Shown in pieces: positions 1 through 8,211 of a DNA stretch of 64,000 nt; the first letter of the stretch is position 1, and each line of letters opens with the position of its first letter. The position numbers and the translations under genes were made by a program. The stretch spans positions 186,001-250,000 of the forward strand of contig NZ_PCPT01000002.1 of NCBI RefSeq assembly GCF_002975435.1, in the 5' to 3' direction. The notes beneath the pieces are model-generated. The model was not told the origin of the DNA. It did no database searches and worked only from the letters and a program-made list of their open reading frames with translations. The DNA is from Arthrobacter sp. MYb227. GTDB taxonomy: Bacteria; Actinomycetota; Actinomycetes; Actinomycetales; Micrococcaceae.

Positions 1-719
1 GGGATAACGTGGATATTTCTTCTCTACGCATGCTCACCTGTGGCGGCTCCGCGGTACCGCTGCGCGTGCTCGAAGCCTATGAGGCGCGCGGGCTTGGCTT
101 CTCCGGCGGCTACGGCATGACCGAAACCGCACCCGGTGCCACCGCCCTGCCCGCCGAGCACTCGCGCACCAAGATAGGCTCTGCCGGGCTGGCGCACTTC
201 TTCACCGACGTGCGCATTGGCGACCCGATGGGCAACACATTGCCGGCCGGCGAAGTCGGAGAAATCCTGATTTCCGGACCCAACGTCATACCCGAATACT
301 GGAACCGTCCCGAGGCCTCCGCCGAATCCTTTGCCGATGGCAACTGGTTCCGTTCGGGCGACATGGGCTATCTGGACTCCGAAGGTTTCCTCTTCATCTC
401 GGACCGGCTTAAAGACATGATCATCTCCGGCGGAGAAAATATTTATCCCGCAGAAGTCGAGCAGGCGATCATGGAATTGGACTCGGTTGCTGCAGTTGCG
501 GTGATTGGTGTCCCGGATGCCACATGGGGCGAAATCCCTCGCGCGGTCGTTGTAGTGCGTGAAGGCCACAGCGTGGATGCCGAGAAAATCTTGGCTCACC
601 TGGATGGCAAGCTTGCCCGCTACAAGATCCCACGCACAGTGGTGCTGGCCGATGAATTACCGCGTACCGCCAGTGGAAAAATCCGCAAGGCAGATCTACG
701 TAAGGTTTTCGGTAAATAA
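1..719 (+). CDS. AMP-dependent acyl-CoA synthetase/ligase, C-terminal part (cut by window edge)
   Basis: Open reading frame continuing from the left edge, so the N-terminal half is missing. It carries class I adenylate-forming (ANL) motifs: YGMTET, the SGDMGY/ISDRLKD segment containing the ribose-binding Asp and hinge, SGGENIYPAEVE, and the C-terminal PRTASGKIRK segment with the catalytic lysine. Such enzymes activate a carboxylic acid to acyl-AMP and then to acyl-CoA in the cytoplasm. The acid cannot be deduced from this part. The neighbouring beta-ketoadipate-type genes make an aromatic or fatty acid plausible (inference). It is convergent with the IclR gene that follows. Confidence 0.93.
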   Translation, partial: DNVDISSLRMLTCGGSAVPLRVLEAYEARGLGFSGGYGMTETAPGATALPAEHSRTKIGSAGLAHFFTDVRIGDPMGNTLPAGEVGEILISGPNVIPEYWNRPEASAESFADGNWFRSGDMGYLDSEGFLFISDRLKDMIISGGENIYPAEVEQAIMELDSVAAVAVIGVPDATWGEIPRAVVVVREGHSVDAEKILAHLDGKLARYKIPRTVVLADELPRTASGKIRKADLRKVFGK

Positions 720-735
720 AACACACATAGACCTT

Positions 736-1473
736 TCAGTTGCCCAGTGCACGGGAGATTCCGCGCGCTGCGGTCCTTAGCGCCATCGCCGCGGCCGGTA
801 GCGTGTCCGATCCCCGTGGCACAACCACTGAAAGCACCGCGAGTGCATAGCCCTGCGTGTCAAGAATCGGAACCGCGGCACCGGTGGTTTCTTCATCGAT
901 GAACCCGTCGAAGGTGGCAAAACCGGTACGTCGGATATCGGCCAGCTCATGACGCAACCGGGGATGGTGCGTATGCATAATTTTGCCGTGTCGTTGAAGA
1001 TACCCTTCCAGGACATGGGTGGGGGAAAAAGCTAGCAATGCCATGCCCATGGATGTGAGGTGCACTGGCATGCGTCCTGCCACGTTGGCCTGGTTCACCA
1101 CCGAACCTGGACGGGAGAGTCGCTCAATGACCAACACGTCGTCCTCGTGCAGCACCGCCAACTGGGTGTTCTGCCCAACCAGCTGGTTGATGTCCTCCAT
1201 GAATGGAAGCGCTGCCTGGCGCAGGTCAAGCGTCGAGGCACTGCGGTTGGCAAGTTCCCACAAGCGCAACCCCAAGCGCACCTGGCCGTCGGCATCGCGT
1301 GCCAGAAGCCCGTGTGAAACCATTTCATCGAGTAGTCGGTAGGTGGTGGCCCGAGGAACATCGGCGCGCCTCGAAAGGGCGTTGACCGTCAAGGTAGGGT
1401 TTTGTGCGTCAAAAGCATCAAGGATCCGCACCAAGCGGTCGAGCATCGAGTCCCCGCTCGGTGAATTGGCCAT
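736..1473 (-). CDS. IclR-family transcriptional regulator
   Basis: N-terminal winged helix-turn-helix (about residues 10-60, with LSRRADVPRATTYRLLDEM as the recognition region), then the IclR effector-binding domain (TSMGMALLAF, then a GFATFDGFIDEETTGAAVPI segment typical of the family). The ATG at 1473 (MANSPSG...) is preferred. A longer frame would run into the upstream zinc-finger gene, which ends at 1478, only four bases away. That spacing implies co-transcription and probably coupled translation with the CGNR gene. IclR proteins bind short palindromes and respond to small organic acids. The target here is unknown; the convergent acyl-CoA ligase and the thiolase operon at 2.4 kb are candidates. 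Confidence 0.9.
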   Translation of the reverse strand: MANSPSGDSMLDRLVRILDAFDAQNPTLTVNALSRRADVPRATTYRLLDEMVSHGLLARDADGQVRLGLRLWELANRSASTLDLRQAALPFMEDINQLVGQNTQLAVLHEDDVLVIERLSRPGSVVNQANVAGRMPVHLTSMGMALLAFSPTHVLEGYLQRHGKIMHTHHPRLRHELADIRRTGFATFDGFIDEETTGAAVPILDTQGYALAVLSVVVPRGSDTLPAAAMALRTAARGISRALGN

Positions 1474-1477
1474 GGTT

Positions 1478-2017
1478 CTAACTGTAAGGCAGTCGCGCAC
1501 GGTGCCTGCGCACCGCCGCCCGGTTGGCGCAACGCACCGAACAATAGCGCTGGCGGCCATTGCGCGTCACATCAACCACCACCCTGGTGCAGGGATCACC
1601 GGGTGCTTCACCCGCGGCGCAGCGCCCCAAACGATGCATGCCGCGGGTGGAAAGATGCAACGAGGTTCCCACGCTGAAGACGGCACGCAGTACGTCGGGC
1701 AGGACCTGATTCGCGTCGCGGTAGTGCAGATGCCAGCCTTCTCCGTGGTGATCAACGAGACGCGGGTATGCCGCGGCGGCAGCCATCTGATCGTTGAGTA
1801 TGTCCGCCCGCTCTTGGGGGTCTGCGGCATCCACAACGTGTAGCCAGGCCTCGATGACCTTGAGCGTTCGGGCGTGATCTTCCGGGGCGGGAGTGAAGTC
1901 CATGGTCATGCCGAAGTCGCGGGCTCGGCCGATGATCTGCTCTCTGTCTGCGGGCGGGTCATTGGCCAGTGAGGCGGCGAGCAGGACAGCATATTCTCCG
2001 TAAGGGTTGAGGTGCAT
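1478..2017 (-). CDS. CGNR zinc-finger / ABATE-domain stress-type regulator
   Basis: 179 residues. The C-terminal third has the CGNR zinc-finger pattern: GRCAAG, a second Cys in DPCTRVVVDVTRNGR, then RYCSVRCANRAAVRRHR, where CAN replaces the CGN of the canonical motif. The N-terminal two thirds match the length and helical character of the ABATE domain that accompanies this finger in actinobacteria. These proteins are presumed DNA-binding regulators, but few have known targets. It is transcribed just ahead of the IclR gene (4-nt gap) and diverges from a small gene starting at 2038. Family assignment is firm; role is not known. Confidence 0.88.
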   Translation of the reverse strand: MHLNPYGEYAVLLAASLANDPPADREQIIGRARDFGMTMDFTPAPEDHARTLKVIEAWLHVVDAADPQERADILNDQMAAAAAYPRLVDHHGEGWHLHYRDANQVLPDVLRAVFSVGTSLHLSTRGMHRLGRCAAGEAPGDPCTRVVVDVTRNGRQRYCSVRCANRAAVRRHRARLPYS

Positions 2018-2037
2018 AAGGGCATTACAGCACAGTT

Positions 2038-2253
2038 GTGTACATGATGGATATAGTTACCGCAGAAAACGTTTCACGCACCCGTAAGCAGCCCGCGCAC
2101 CAGCACGCCTGGGTGGTTGAATCCGCGCACCATACCTCCGAAGGGCAGGTGGCCTATGTGCGCTGCGTTTCGGGTTGCGCGGCCCGCCGCATTGATCTTC
2201 GAGGTGCCGCCACGGTCCCGGGGGTCGCCTTGAGCAAGGTGGTGGGCCGCTAG
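2038..2253 (+). CDS. Small conserved-looking hypothetical protein (71 aa)
   Basis: Divergent from the CGNR gene, with only about 20 bases between the two start codons. Possible starts are GTG 2038, ATG 2044 and ATG 2047. The product is basic and soluble, with a core HAWVVESAHHTSEGQVAYVR followed by CVSGCAARRIDL. The two cysteines and His residues could bind a metal, but the usual CxxC spacing is absent. Short actinobacterial proteins with a similar TSEG...YVRC pattern are familiar to me as uncharacterised. No function is claimed. Confidence 0.6.
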   Translation: MYMMDIVTAENVSRTRKQPAHQHAWVVESAHHTSEGQVAYVRCVSGCAARRIDLRGAATVPGVALSKVVGR

Positions 2254-2330
2254 CGCGTGAATGCCCACCCCAGGGCGGCGGGGAATCGACGACTCACCCC
2301 CCCTTGTTGGCCTGCCCGCATAATGATAAA

Positions 2331-2364
2331 GTTCATTTAGTGAACACAGGTTCGCATTGCGAAC
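2331..2364. promoter_or_regulatory. Two tandem palindromic operators before the thiolase operon
   Basis: Two 15-bp inverted repeats, GTTCATTTAGTGAAC (2331-2345) and GTTCGCATTGCGAAC (2350-2364), whose centres lie 19 bp apart. They sit 30-63 bp upstream of the thiolase ATG. CATAATG at 2320 and its complement CATTATG at 2364 frame the pair. Short GTTC...GAAC palindromes are typical of IclR operators such as those of PcaR/PcaU/PobR. The IclR gene at 5104, directly after this operon, is the obvious candidate (inference). Confidence 0.7.
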
Positions 2365-2393
2365 ATTATGATCAGGAAGTCAGGCCACACATC

Positions 2394-3605
2394 ATGCAGC
2401 AGGCGTATCTCTACGACGCAATCCGCACCCCCTTCGGCAAGATCGGCGGAAGCCTCTCGGGTCACCGTCCCGACGATTTAGCTGCGCACGTGGTCCGCGA
2501 GCTCGTGGCGCGCGCGCCAGAACTCGACCCAACCTCCATTGACGAATCGATCTTTGGCAACGCCAACGGCGCGGGCGAAGAAAACCGCAACGTGGCACGC
2601 ATGGCAACCCTGCTCGCGGGGTTGCCGACCAGCCTGCCGGGCACCACCATGAACCGCCTCTGCGGATCCTCACTGGATGCGGCAATTGCCGCCTCACGTC
2701 AGATCAATACCGAAGACGCCGACCTCGTCTTGGTTGGTGGCGTTGAATCCATGAGTCGCGCTCCTTGGGTATTGCCCAAGACCGATCGTCCGTTCCCGAT
2801 GGCGAACCTGGAACTTGCAAACACCACCTTGGGCTGGCGCCTGATCAACCCGGCCATGCCCAGCCAATGGACGGTCTCGCTCGGTGAGGCCACCGAACAG
2901 CTGCGCGAAAAGTATGAGATCACCCGCGCAGACCAAGATGAATTCTCCGCACTCTCACACCAGCTGGCGGCCAAGGCATGGGACAACGGTAAGTACAATA
3001 ATCTGGTCGTCGCGGTTCCTGCGGCAAGCAAGCGTGGCACCGAAGTTACCCGCGATGAAACCATTCGCGCCGACTCCACCGCGGAAACCCTGGGTGGATT
3101 GCGTACCGTCTTCCGTAACGCCGCCACCGGAACCGTTACCGCAGGCAATGCCTCCCCGATGTCCGATGGTGCCTCGGCGGCATTCATTGGTTCCGAACGC
3201 GGTGGCGAACTGCTCGGCGCTGCACCGATTGCCCGCATTGCATCACGTGCATCCTCGGCCCTGGATCCGCAGTACTTCGGCTTCGCTCCGGTAGAAGCCG
3301 CCAACAAGGCACTGGCCAAGGCCGGCATCTCCTGGAGCGAGGTGGCAGCGGTTGAACTCAATGAGGCCTTTGCCGCCCAATCGCTGGCCTGCATGCGTGC
3401 CTGGGATATTGACCCGGCCATCGTCAACGCCTGGGGCGGTGCCATCTCGATCGGTCACCCACTGGGCGCTTCCGGCCTGCGCATCCTCGGTACCCTCGCC
3501 CGCCGCCTGCAGGAAAACAACCAGCGCTGGGGCGTTGCCGCGATCTGCATCGGCGTGGGTCAGGGCCTGGCAGTCGTGCTGGAAAACCCGAACGCAACTG
3601 CCTAA
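2394..3605 (+). CDS. pcaF: Thiolase, probable 3-oxoadipyl-CoA/acetyl-CoA acyltransferase
   Basis: About 403 residues, full thiolase length. The nucleophilic cysteine is Cys90 in MNRLCGSSLDA. The NEAFAAQ motif, the GHPLGASG histidine loop and the C-terminal ICIGVGQG cysteine motif are all present. The ATG at 2394 is chosen because the family consensus starts at MQQAYLYDAIRTPFGK and an AGGAAG box lies upstream. It is followed by both subunits of a CoA transferase, so the operon can activate a 3-oxoacid and cleave it thiolytically. The CIGVGQG variant and the pcaI/pcaJ-like neighbours favour beta-ketoadipyl-CoA over acetoacetyl-CoA, although no other pca gene is in the window. Confidence 0.88.
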   Translation: MQQAYLYDAIRTPFGKIGGSLSGHRPDDLAAHVVRELVARAPELDPTSIDESIFGNANGAGEENRNVARMATLLAGLPTSLPGTTMNRLCGSSLDAAIAASRQINTEDADLVLVGGVESMSRAPWVLPKTDRPFPMANLELANTTLGWRLINPAMPSQWTVSLGEATEQLREKYEITRADQDEFSALSHQLAAKAWDNGKYNNLVVAVPAASKRGTEVTRDETIRADSTAETLGGLRTVFRNAATGTVTAGNASPMSDGASAAFIGSERGGELLGAAPIARIASRASSALDPQYFGFAPVEAANKALAKAGISWSEVAAVELNEAFAAQSLACMRAWDIDPAIVNAWGGAISIGHPLGASGLRILGTLARRLQENNQRWGVAAICIGVGQGLAVVLENPNATA

Positions 3606-3680
3606 TACAGAACGGGAGAATTGAACTCCCCATCTGCGGCAACAACAAGATTTTCAGGAACCACAAGGAGATTATCCACC

Positions 3681-4355
3681 ATGGCACCACGCATCGCCGC
3701 CACAGCTGCAGAAGCAGTGGCAAACATCCACGACGGGGCAACCGTCATGATCGGCGGCTTCGGCAACGCCGGCCAGCCGATGGAACTGATTGACGCACTG
3801 CTTGACTGCGGCGCCAGCAACCTCACGGTCGTGAACAACAACGCCGGACAGGCAGACGCCGGCCTGGCACTGCTCATCAAGGAACGCCGCGTTTCGAAGG
3901 TCATCTGCTCCTTCCCACGCCAGTCGGATTCCTGGCACTTCGATGAGGCCTACCGCGCCGGGGAGCTCGAGCTCGAGTTGGTCCCGCAGGGCAACTTGGC
4001 CGAACGCATCCGCGCAGCAGGCGCCGGCATCGGTGGGTTCTTTACCCCCACCGGCTACGGCACCATGCTGGCCGAGGGCAAAGAAACCCGCATGATCGAC
4101 GGGCGCGGCTATGTGCTCGAAACCCCGATACATGCCGAGTTTGCACTGATCAAGGCACTACGTGCCGACACCCTGGGAAACCTTGTCTACCGTAAGACCG
4201 CACGAAACTTCGGTCCCATCATGGCTACAGCGGCCAAGCAGTCAATCGTGCAGGTTGACGAGATCGTTGCCCCCGGCTCGCTGGATCCGGAAAACGTCAT
4301 CACCCCCGGTATCTTCATTGATACCCTGGTCACCATCGGAGACACCAACTCATGA
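3681..4355 (+). CDS. pcaI: 3-oxoacid CoA-transferase subunit A (PcaI-like)
   Basis: 224 residues from ATG 3681, which has an AAGGAG box ten bases upstream. It contains the CoA-binding glycine-rich IGGFGNAGQP segment and the family I CoA-transferase alpha pattern, including LVPQGNLAERIRAAGAGIGGFFTPTG (positions about 117-142). The stop overlaps the next start as ATGA, giving translational coupling of the two subunits. The heterodimer would move CoA from succinyl-CoA to beta-ketoadipate, feeding the upstream thiolase. It differs clearly from the ScoA-type paralogue at 47.4 kb. Confidence 0.87.
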   Translation: MAPRIAATAAEAVANIHDGATVMIGGFGNAGQPMELIDALLDCGASNLTVVNNNAGQADAGLALLIKERRVSKVICSFPRQSDSWHFDEAYRAGELELELVPQGNLAERIRAAGAGIGGFFTPTGYGTMLAEGKETRMIDGRGYVLETPIHAEFALIKALRADTLGNLVYRKTARNFGPIMATAAKQSIVQVDEIVAPGSLDPENVITPGIFIDTLVTIGDTNS

Positions 4356-5008
4356 GCACCTTTACCACCACCGACGCCGCGCTGACCCGCGATGAGATGG
4401 CCAAGATCGTTGCCGTGGACATTCCTGCAGGAGCGTTCGTCAACCTAGGTATCGGCCAGCCGACAAATGTCTCGAACTTCCTGACTTCGGAGCAGGGTGT
4501 CACCCTGCACACCGAAAACGGCATGCTGGGCATGGGTCCGGTAGCCACCGGGGATGAGATTGACGGAGATTTGATCAACGCCGGCAAGATCCCGGTGACA
4601 GAACTTCCCGGTGCCAGCTACTTCCACCAAGCGGATTCCTTTGCCATGATGCGCGGCGGCCACCTCGATGTCTGCGTGCTCGGTGCCTTCCAGGTCTCCG
4701 GTGGTGGCGATCTTGCCAACTGGCATACAGGTGCCCCCGGAGCGATCCCGGCCGTGGGCGGCGCGATGGATCTGGCCATTGGTGCCAAATCCACCTGGGT
4801 CATGATGGGGCTGTTCACCAAGGCAGGGGAGTCCAAACTGGTTGAGACACTGAGCTATCCGGTCACCGGCCTGGGTTGCGTTTCACGCATCTACACCGAA
4901 TCGGCAATCTTCGATCTTGCCGATAACAAGGTCACTGTTCGTTCCACGCACGGCATCTCCTTTGATGAGCTTGTAGCCCGCCTGCCCGTGGACCTGCACA
5001 AGGCCTAG
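4352..5008 (+). CDS. pcaJ: 3-oxoacid CoA-transferase subunit B (PcaJ-like)
   Basis: 218 residues with the conserved beta-subunit layout: VNLGIGQPTNV near the N-terminus, the catalytic glutamate in HTENGMLGMGP, then GGHLDVCVLGAFQVS and GAMDLAIGAK. Start and stop of the A and B subunits overlap by four bases (ATGA), and a strong terminator follows the stop. Cytoplasmic partner of the upstream A subunit. Substrate assignment to beta-ketoadipate rests on context; acetoacetate or another 3-oxoacid is the alternative. Confidence 0.87.
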   Translation: MSTFTTTDAALTRDEMAKIVAVDIPAGAFVNLGIGQPTNVSNFLTSEQGVTLHTENGMLGMGPVATGDEIDGDLINAGKIPVTELPGASYFHQADSFAMMRGGHLDVCVLGAFQVSGGGDLANWHTGAPGAIPAVGGAMDLAIGAKSTWVMMGLFTKAGESKLVETLSYPVTGLGCVSRIYTESAIFDLADNKVTVRSTHGISFDELVARLPVDLHKA

Positions 5009-5022
5009 GCAAGAGCGGGTAG

Positions 5023-5080
5023 ATTTGTGGGGGTGTCAGCGCCGTTTGCGGCAATCACACCCCCACAAATTTTTCTTTTT
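5023..5080 (+). terminator. Strong intrinsic terminator after the pcaIJ-like genes
   Basis: A 14-bp perfect stem, ATTTGTGGGGGTGT (5023-5036) with ACACCCCCACAAAT (5057-5070), carries an inner GCCG/CGGC hairpin in its loop and is followed by TTTTCTTTTT. It separates the thiolase/CoA-transferase operon from the IclR gene. Confidence 0.92.
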
Positions 5081-5103
5081 AGTCTTCGAGGGAGCCACAC
5101 ACG

Positions 5104-5901
5104 ATGAGCCAGGATAACGGCACCGCGAGTACCGGCGGTTCCACCTCGGTACAGTCGTTGGCGCGTGGGCTCGAGGTTATTCGTTCTTTTGATGCCGAAC
5201 ATCCCTCAATGACGCTCAGCGATGTTGCCAAGCGCACCGATCTTTCCCGGGCCACGGCCCGGCGCTTCTTACTCACACTGCAGGAACTTGGCTACGTGCG
5301 AGGGGATGGAAAATTCTTCGAGCTGACTTCCAAGGTCCTGCAACTTGGGTACTCCTACCTGGCAAGTGCCACGCTGCCACAGCTTATGGAGCCGGTGCTT
5401 GAAGATCTCTCCTCCCAAGTGCATGAATCGGCCTCGGCCTCGGTGCTTGAGGGCAGCGAAATTCTTTACATTGCTCGCGTGCACACCCGCTCCATCATGC
5501 GCGTGGGAATCTCGGTAGGAACTCGCTTCCCCGCCGCCAACACCTCAATGGGCAGGGTTCTGCTGGCCTACCAAGCGCCGGGCGTTCTCAACACCTTGCT
5601 TGCTCAGGGCTTTGAATCACGTACCGGCTTGGGGATCACCACAATTGAACAGCTGCAGGAAGAGCTCACCAGCATTCGAGAGCAGGGCTACGCGCTGGTA
5701 GACCAGGAGCTCGAAGTTGGCCTGCGTTCGGTTGCCGTGCCGGTATTCAACAAGGACGGCAGTATTGCCGCAGCCATGAACGTTTCAATGAGCGTGGGCC
5801 CGCAATCCCAGATGGGGGCGCAACAGGCGGCACAAGACGTGCTTCCGGCGCTGCAGGCAGCTGCGCAAAAAGTTCAGGACGCGCTGGCAGCCAGTCGTTA
5901 A
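5104..5901 (+). CDS. IclR-family regulator of the PcaR/PcaU/PobR group
   Basis: 265 residues. The HTH covers about residues 15-75 (SLARGLEVIRSFDAEHP, then LSRATARRFLLTLQELGYV). The effector domain follows, with TSMGRVLLAY and VDQELEVGLRSVAVPVF. The long N-terminal SVQSLARGLEVIRSF and the overall pattern match beta-ketoadipate pathway regulators. A GAGGGAG ribosome site lies just upstream of the ATG. It sits directly after the CoA-transferase genes, in the same orientation but behind a terminator, so it likely has its own promoter. It is the best candidate to bind the two palindromes at 2331-2364. Confidence 0.88.
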   Translation: MSQDNGTASTGGSTSVQSLARGLEVIRSFDAEHPSMTLSDVAKRTDLSRATARRFLLTLQELGYVRGDGKFFELTSKVLQLGYSYLASATLPQLMEPVLEDLSSQVHESASASVLEGSEILYIARVHTRSIMRVGISVGTRFPAANTSMGRVLLAYQAPGVLNTLLAQGFESRTGLGITTIEQLQEELTSIREQGYALVDQELEVGLRSVAVPVFNKDGSIAAAMNVSMSVGPQSQMGAQQAAQDVLPALQAAAQKVQDALAASR

Positions 5902-5951
5902 TGGCGGGCAACGGGATGTCAGTGAATATCCCGGCAGGTCCGCACTTGATG

Positions 5952-5978
5952 TGGCGAGAAGGTGGAACCTTCGCGCCA
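5952..5978 (+). terminator. Hairpin downstream of the IclR gene
   Basis: TGGCGAGAAGGT pairs with ACCTTCGCGCCA around a GGA loop with one bulge; no T-run follows. It lies about 50 bases after the IclR stop, so a terminator or an mRNA 3'-end structure is the simplest reading. Confidence 0.5.
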
Positions 5979-6126
5979 GTGATCTCGTATTCAGGGCTGC
6001 GTATACCCGAACCCTGAGCATTTAGCAGGAAACTTTAGCTACTTTCTAGAAGTTCGCAGGAAGAAAGCAGTCTGCGATCAGCCCGCGGTAACACTTCGTC
6101 GTGAACCTCGCGAGAAATATCACTTA

Positions 6127-6142
6127 ACTTGAAGCTTCAAGT
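6127..6142. promoter_or_regulatory. Perfect 16-bp palindrome upstream of doxX
   Basis: ACTTGAAGCTTCAAGT is fully self-complementary and lies about 110 bp before the DoxX start. TTGAA...TTCAA palindromes are characteristic operators of MarR-family repressors, which often control DoxX genes. No marR gene is present nearby, so the cognate regulator would act in trans (inference). A separate GC-rich hairpin follows at 6168-6196 (AAGGCGGG with CCCGCCTT) and could be a leader structure in the doxX mRNA. Confidence 0.55.
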
Positions 6143-6251
6143 AATTGGATGGAAGTGTTTAGTGCGCAAGGCGGGCCGAAGAACTCGACCCGCCTTGGCC
6201 ATTTGCCGTCCCGGTGGATGGCTCCATGAACGCGACCAAAGGATTTTCAAG

Positions 6252-6680
6252 ATGAAAACCTCAATGAACAACCAGGCGCTTGTGACAAGCGCGCAGATCA
6301 TGCTGCGAGTGGTGATCGGTTTCCTGTTTGCCGCTCACGGTTGGCAAAAATACTTCCAGTACACCCTGGATGGAACCGTAGCTGCATTCGGTCAGATGGG
6401 TGTTCCAGCACCAACGCTCATAGCACCGGTGGTTGCCACGCTGGAAATCGTTGGCGGTATTGCGTTGATTCTTGGCGTATTGACTCGCGTCTTTGCGGCG
6501 CTGCTTGCACTGAACGCGCTCGGCGCAATGTTCCTGGTTCACGCACCGGCCGGAATCTTTGTCGATGCCGGAGGTTATGAACTCGTCTTGGCTCTAGCCG
6601 CTGGCGCTCTAGCCATCGCATTACTGGGACCGGGACGAATCTCGGCGGACCGATTCTTGCTGGCGCGGATCGCAGCATAA
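6252..6680 (+). CDS. DoxX-family membrane protein
   Basis: 142 residues from ATG 6252, preceded by an AAAGG box. Four predicted transmembrane segments. The family hallmark near the N-terminus is present (LRVVIGFLFAAHGWQKY), as is the second-helix pattern (VVATLEIVGGIALILG). DoxX proteins are inner-membrane proteins linked to quinone or thiol redox stress in several actinobacteria; the biochemical activity is not settled. It stands alone between its own operator-like palindrome and a strong hairpin. Confidence 0.9.
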   Translation: MKTSMNNQALVTSAQIMLRVVIGFLFAAHGWQKYFQYTLDGTVAAFGQMGVPAPTLIAPVVATLEIVGGIALILGVLTRVFAALLALNALGAMFLVHAPAGIFVDAGGYELVLALAAGALAIALLGPGRISADRFLLARIAA

Positions 6681-6696
6681 AAATGAGCACCTTTAC

Positions 6697-6745
6697 CTTA
6701 GAGCTCGTATCCAGCGGAACCCCTCGGCTGGATACGAGCTCTAAG
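6697..6745. terminator. Bidirectional hairpin between doxX and the flavoenzyme gene
   Basis: A perfect 19-bp stem: CTTAGAGCTCGTATCCAGC (6697-6715) with its complement at 6727-6745, loop of 11. It lies between two convergent genes and probably ends transcription from both sides, though no long T-run is present. Confidence 0.8.
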
Positions 6746-6801
6746 CGTTGCCGCCGGTTACCTGGAGGGAATCGGCAACCAATTTGGCGGCGGGGCGTTC
6801 C

Positions 6802-7983
6802 TTAGAAAGGGCCGTGTGCGCTTCTACTGCCTGCCGATAGTGCTGTGGGATCGATGGCCCTGCGTCCGGCGCTAAATTTTGCGGGAGCAGGACCGCTACC
6901 CGTGGCAAGATCGGCAAGAATCCGGCCAATGGTTGGGGTGAATTTGAAGCCGTGGCCGGAGAAACCCGCACCCATGGTGATGGGGCCGATCCGATCCAGA
7001 ATGAAATCCTCATCCGGGGTATTTGTGTAGGTGCAGCTGATCTCGGTGAAGATATCTGCATTGACGCCCGGAAGCCATACGCGAGCGTAATCCCGCAGTG
7101 CGTGTAATTGTTTGGGTTCGGAGGCGAAGCTGCGTTGATCGGGGTGGGTCTGTGCCCCGGTTCCGTGCCACCCGGCCTTGATTCCCTCACCCGGGGTCAG
7201 CATTCCGTAGACCGGTGAATAAGCGTTTTCAAAACCGGGGGAGCCGGGGACGATGTTGTGGTTGAAGCCCGGCCACCCGGTCTGCGCATCGCGTGGAGCA
7301 AAATGTAGGGGTTGTTCCTGGGTGACGCGTAGCTGCGGAAGCCGCACCGAGTCGGGAATCAGGTAGCTGGTCCAGGCGCCGGCGGTAACCACCACGCTTC
7401 GTGCTTCAAGAATTTCTGTTCCGGATGGAGTTTCAAGAACCATGTGAACCTGGTTTTCGCCAAGGACCGTCATTTCAACAACGCGAACCCCATGCCTAAT
7501 AGTGGCACCATGTTCGGTGGCCACACGCTGAAAACTTGGCAGGGCAAGATCGGGATTCAGTTGTCCACCATCTGGCATGTGCAGGGCGGGGGTGGCAAAT
7601 CGAATTCCGTTCCACCGTTCGGTGGCCTCGGCCGCGCTGAGTTCTTCGGCGCGAATACCCACCGCCGTCAGCGCCGCAAGAGTGTCCGCCTGCGAGACCG
7701 GGTCGCCGTGATTGACGGTTCCGGTGCGGGTGATCTGTTCGGAACCACTCTGCGCGCCAAGTGTTTCCCAAAGCATGAGTGATTCGGCGAGCATTCCCAC
7801 ATAGGTTGGATCGGCATACCCGAGGTTGAGGTTGCGGGTAGTTCCATGCGAGGCCCCATTTGTATGCCCAGGCGCGAACTGTTCAAGCAAGGTAACCTCA
7901 CGGCCACGGGTGGCAAGCTGCCAAGCCGTTGCAGAACCCATGGCTCCGCCACCAATAACGACAATATCCAGCCGTGTGACCAT
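6802..7983 (-). CDS. Sarcosine oxidase / N-methyl-L-amino-acid oxidase family flavoprotein
   Basis: 393 residues from ATG 7983, chosen over an upstream ATG because GGAAGG is correctly placed before it. The N-terminal dinucleotide-binding motif is VVIGGGAMGSATAWQLA, followed by SHGTTRNLNLGYA. The covalent-flavin cysteine is near residue 317 in the sequence CTYTNTPDEDF, and GFSGHGFKFTPTIGR ends the FAD domain. Monomeric sarcosine oxidase and SolA-type N-methyltryptophan oxidase share this architecture and oxidatively demethylate N-methyl amino acids, releasing formaldehyde and hydrogen peroxide. Length and motifs cannot decide between them. A link to choline/betaine breakdown through the choline-sulfatase-like gene at the right edge is only speculative. 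Confidence 0.88.
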   Translation of the reverse strand: MVTRLDIVVIGGGAMGSATAWQLATRGREVTLLEQFAPGHTNGASHGTTRNLNLGYADPTYVGMLAESLMLWETLGAQSGSEQITRTGTVNHGDPVSQADTLAALTAVGIRAEELSAAEATERWNGIRFATPALHMPDGGQLNPDLALPSFQRVATEHGATIRHGVRVVEMTVLGENQVHMVLETPSGTEILEARSVVVTAGAWTSYLIPDSVRLPQLRVTQEQPLHFAPRDAQTGWPGFNHNIVPGSPGFENAYSPVYGMLTPGEGIKAGWHGTGAQTHPDQRSFASEPKQLHALRDYARVWLPGVNADIFTEISCTYTNTPDEDFILDRIGPITMGAGFSGHGFKFTPTIGRILADLATGSGPAPAKFSAGRRAIDPTALSAGSRSAHGPF

Positions 7984-8211
7984 GATGTTTCCTTCCCGAA
8001 GACCCATGATGAGTCTAGGCGGGCTCCTGTCCTAACCCGGAGTTCATGACCGGCCCAACACAATTCGAAGGTGTCTATCGGGCTGCCAGCTCCTGATGGA
8101 TGCGCCGGATAGTAGACTCGGCACTTGAGCGACGTGGATCACGTATTTCGGGTCAACGGTCGCCTGCAAGCAACGTGTATCCGTGAAGAGATGAGGAGAA
8201 AGCCGGCAGTC

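Noticed and set aside
24-599. Long open frame on the minus strand opposite the acyl-CoA ligase
   Set aside because: Antisense shadow of a clear coding frame; no domain features.
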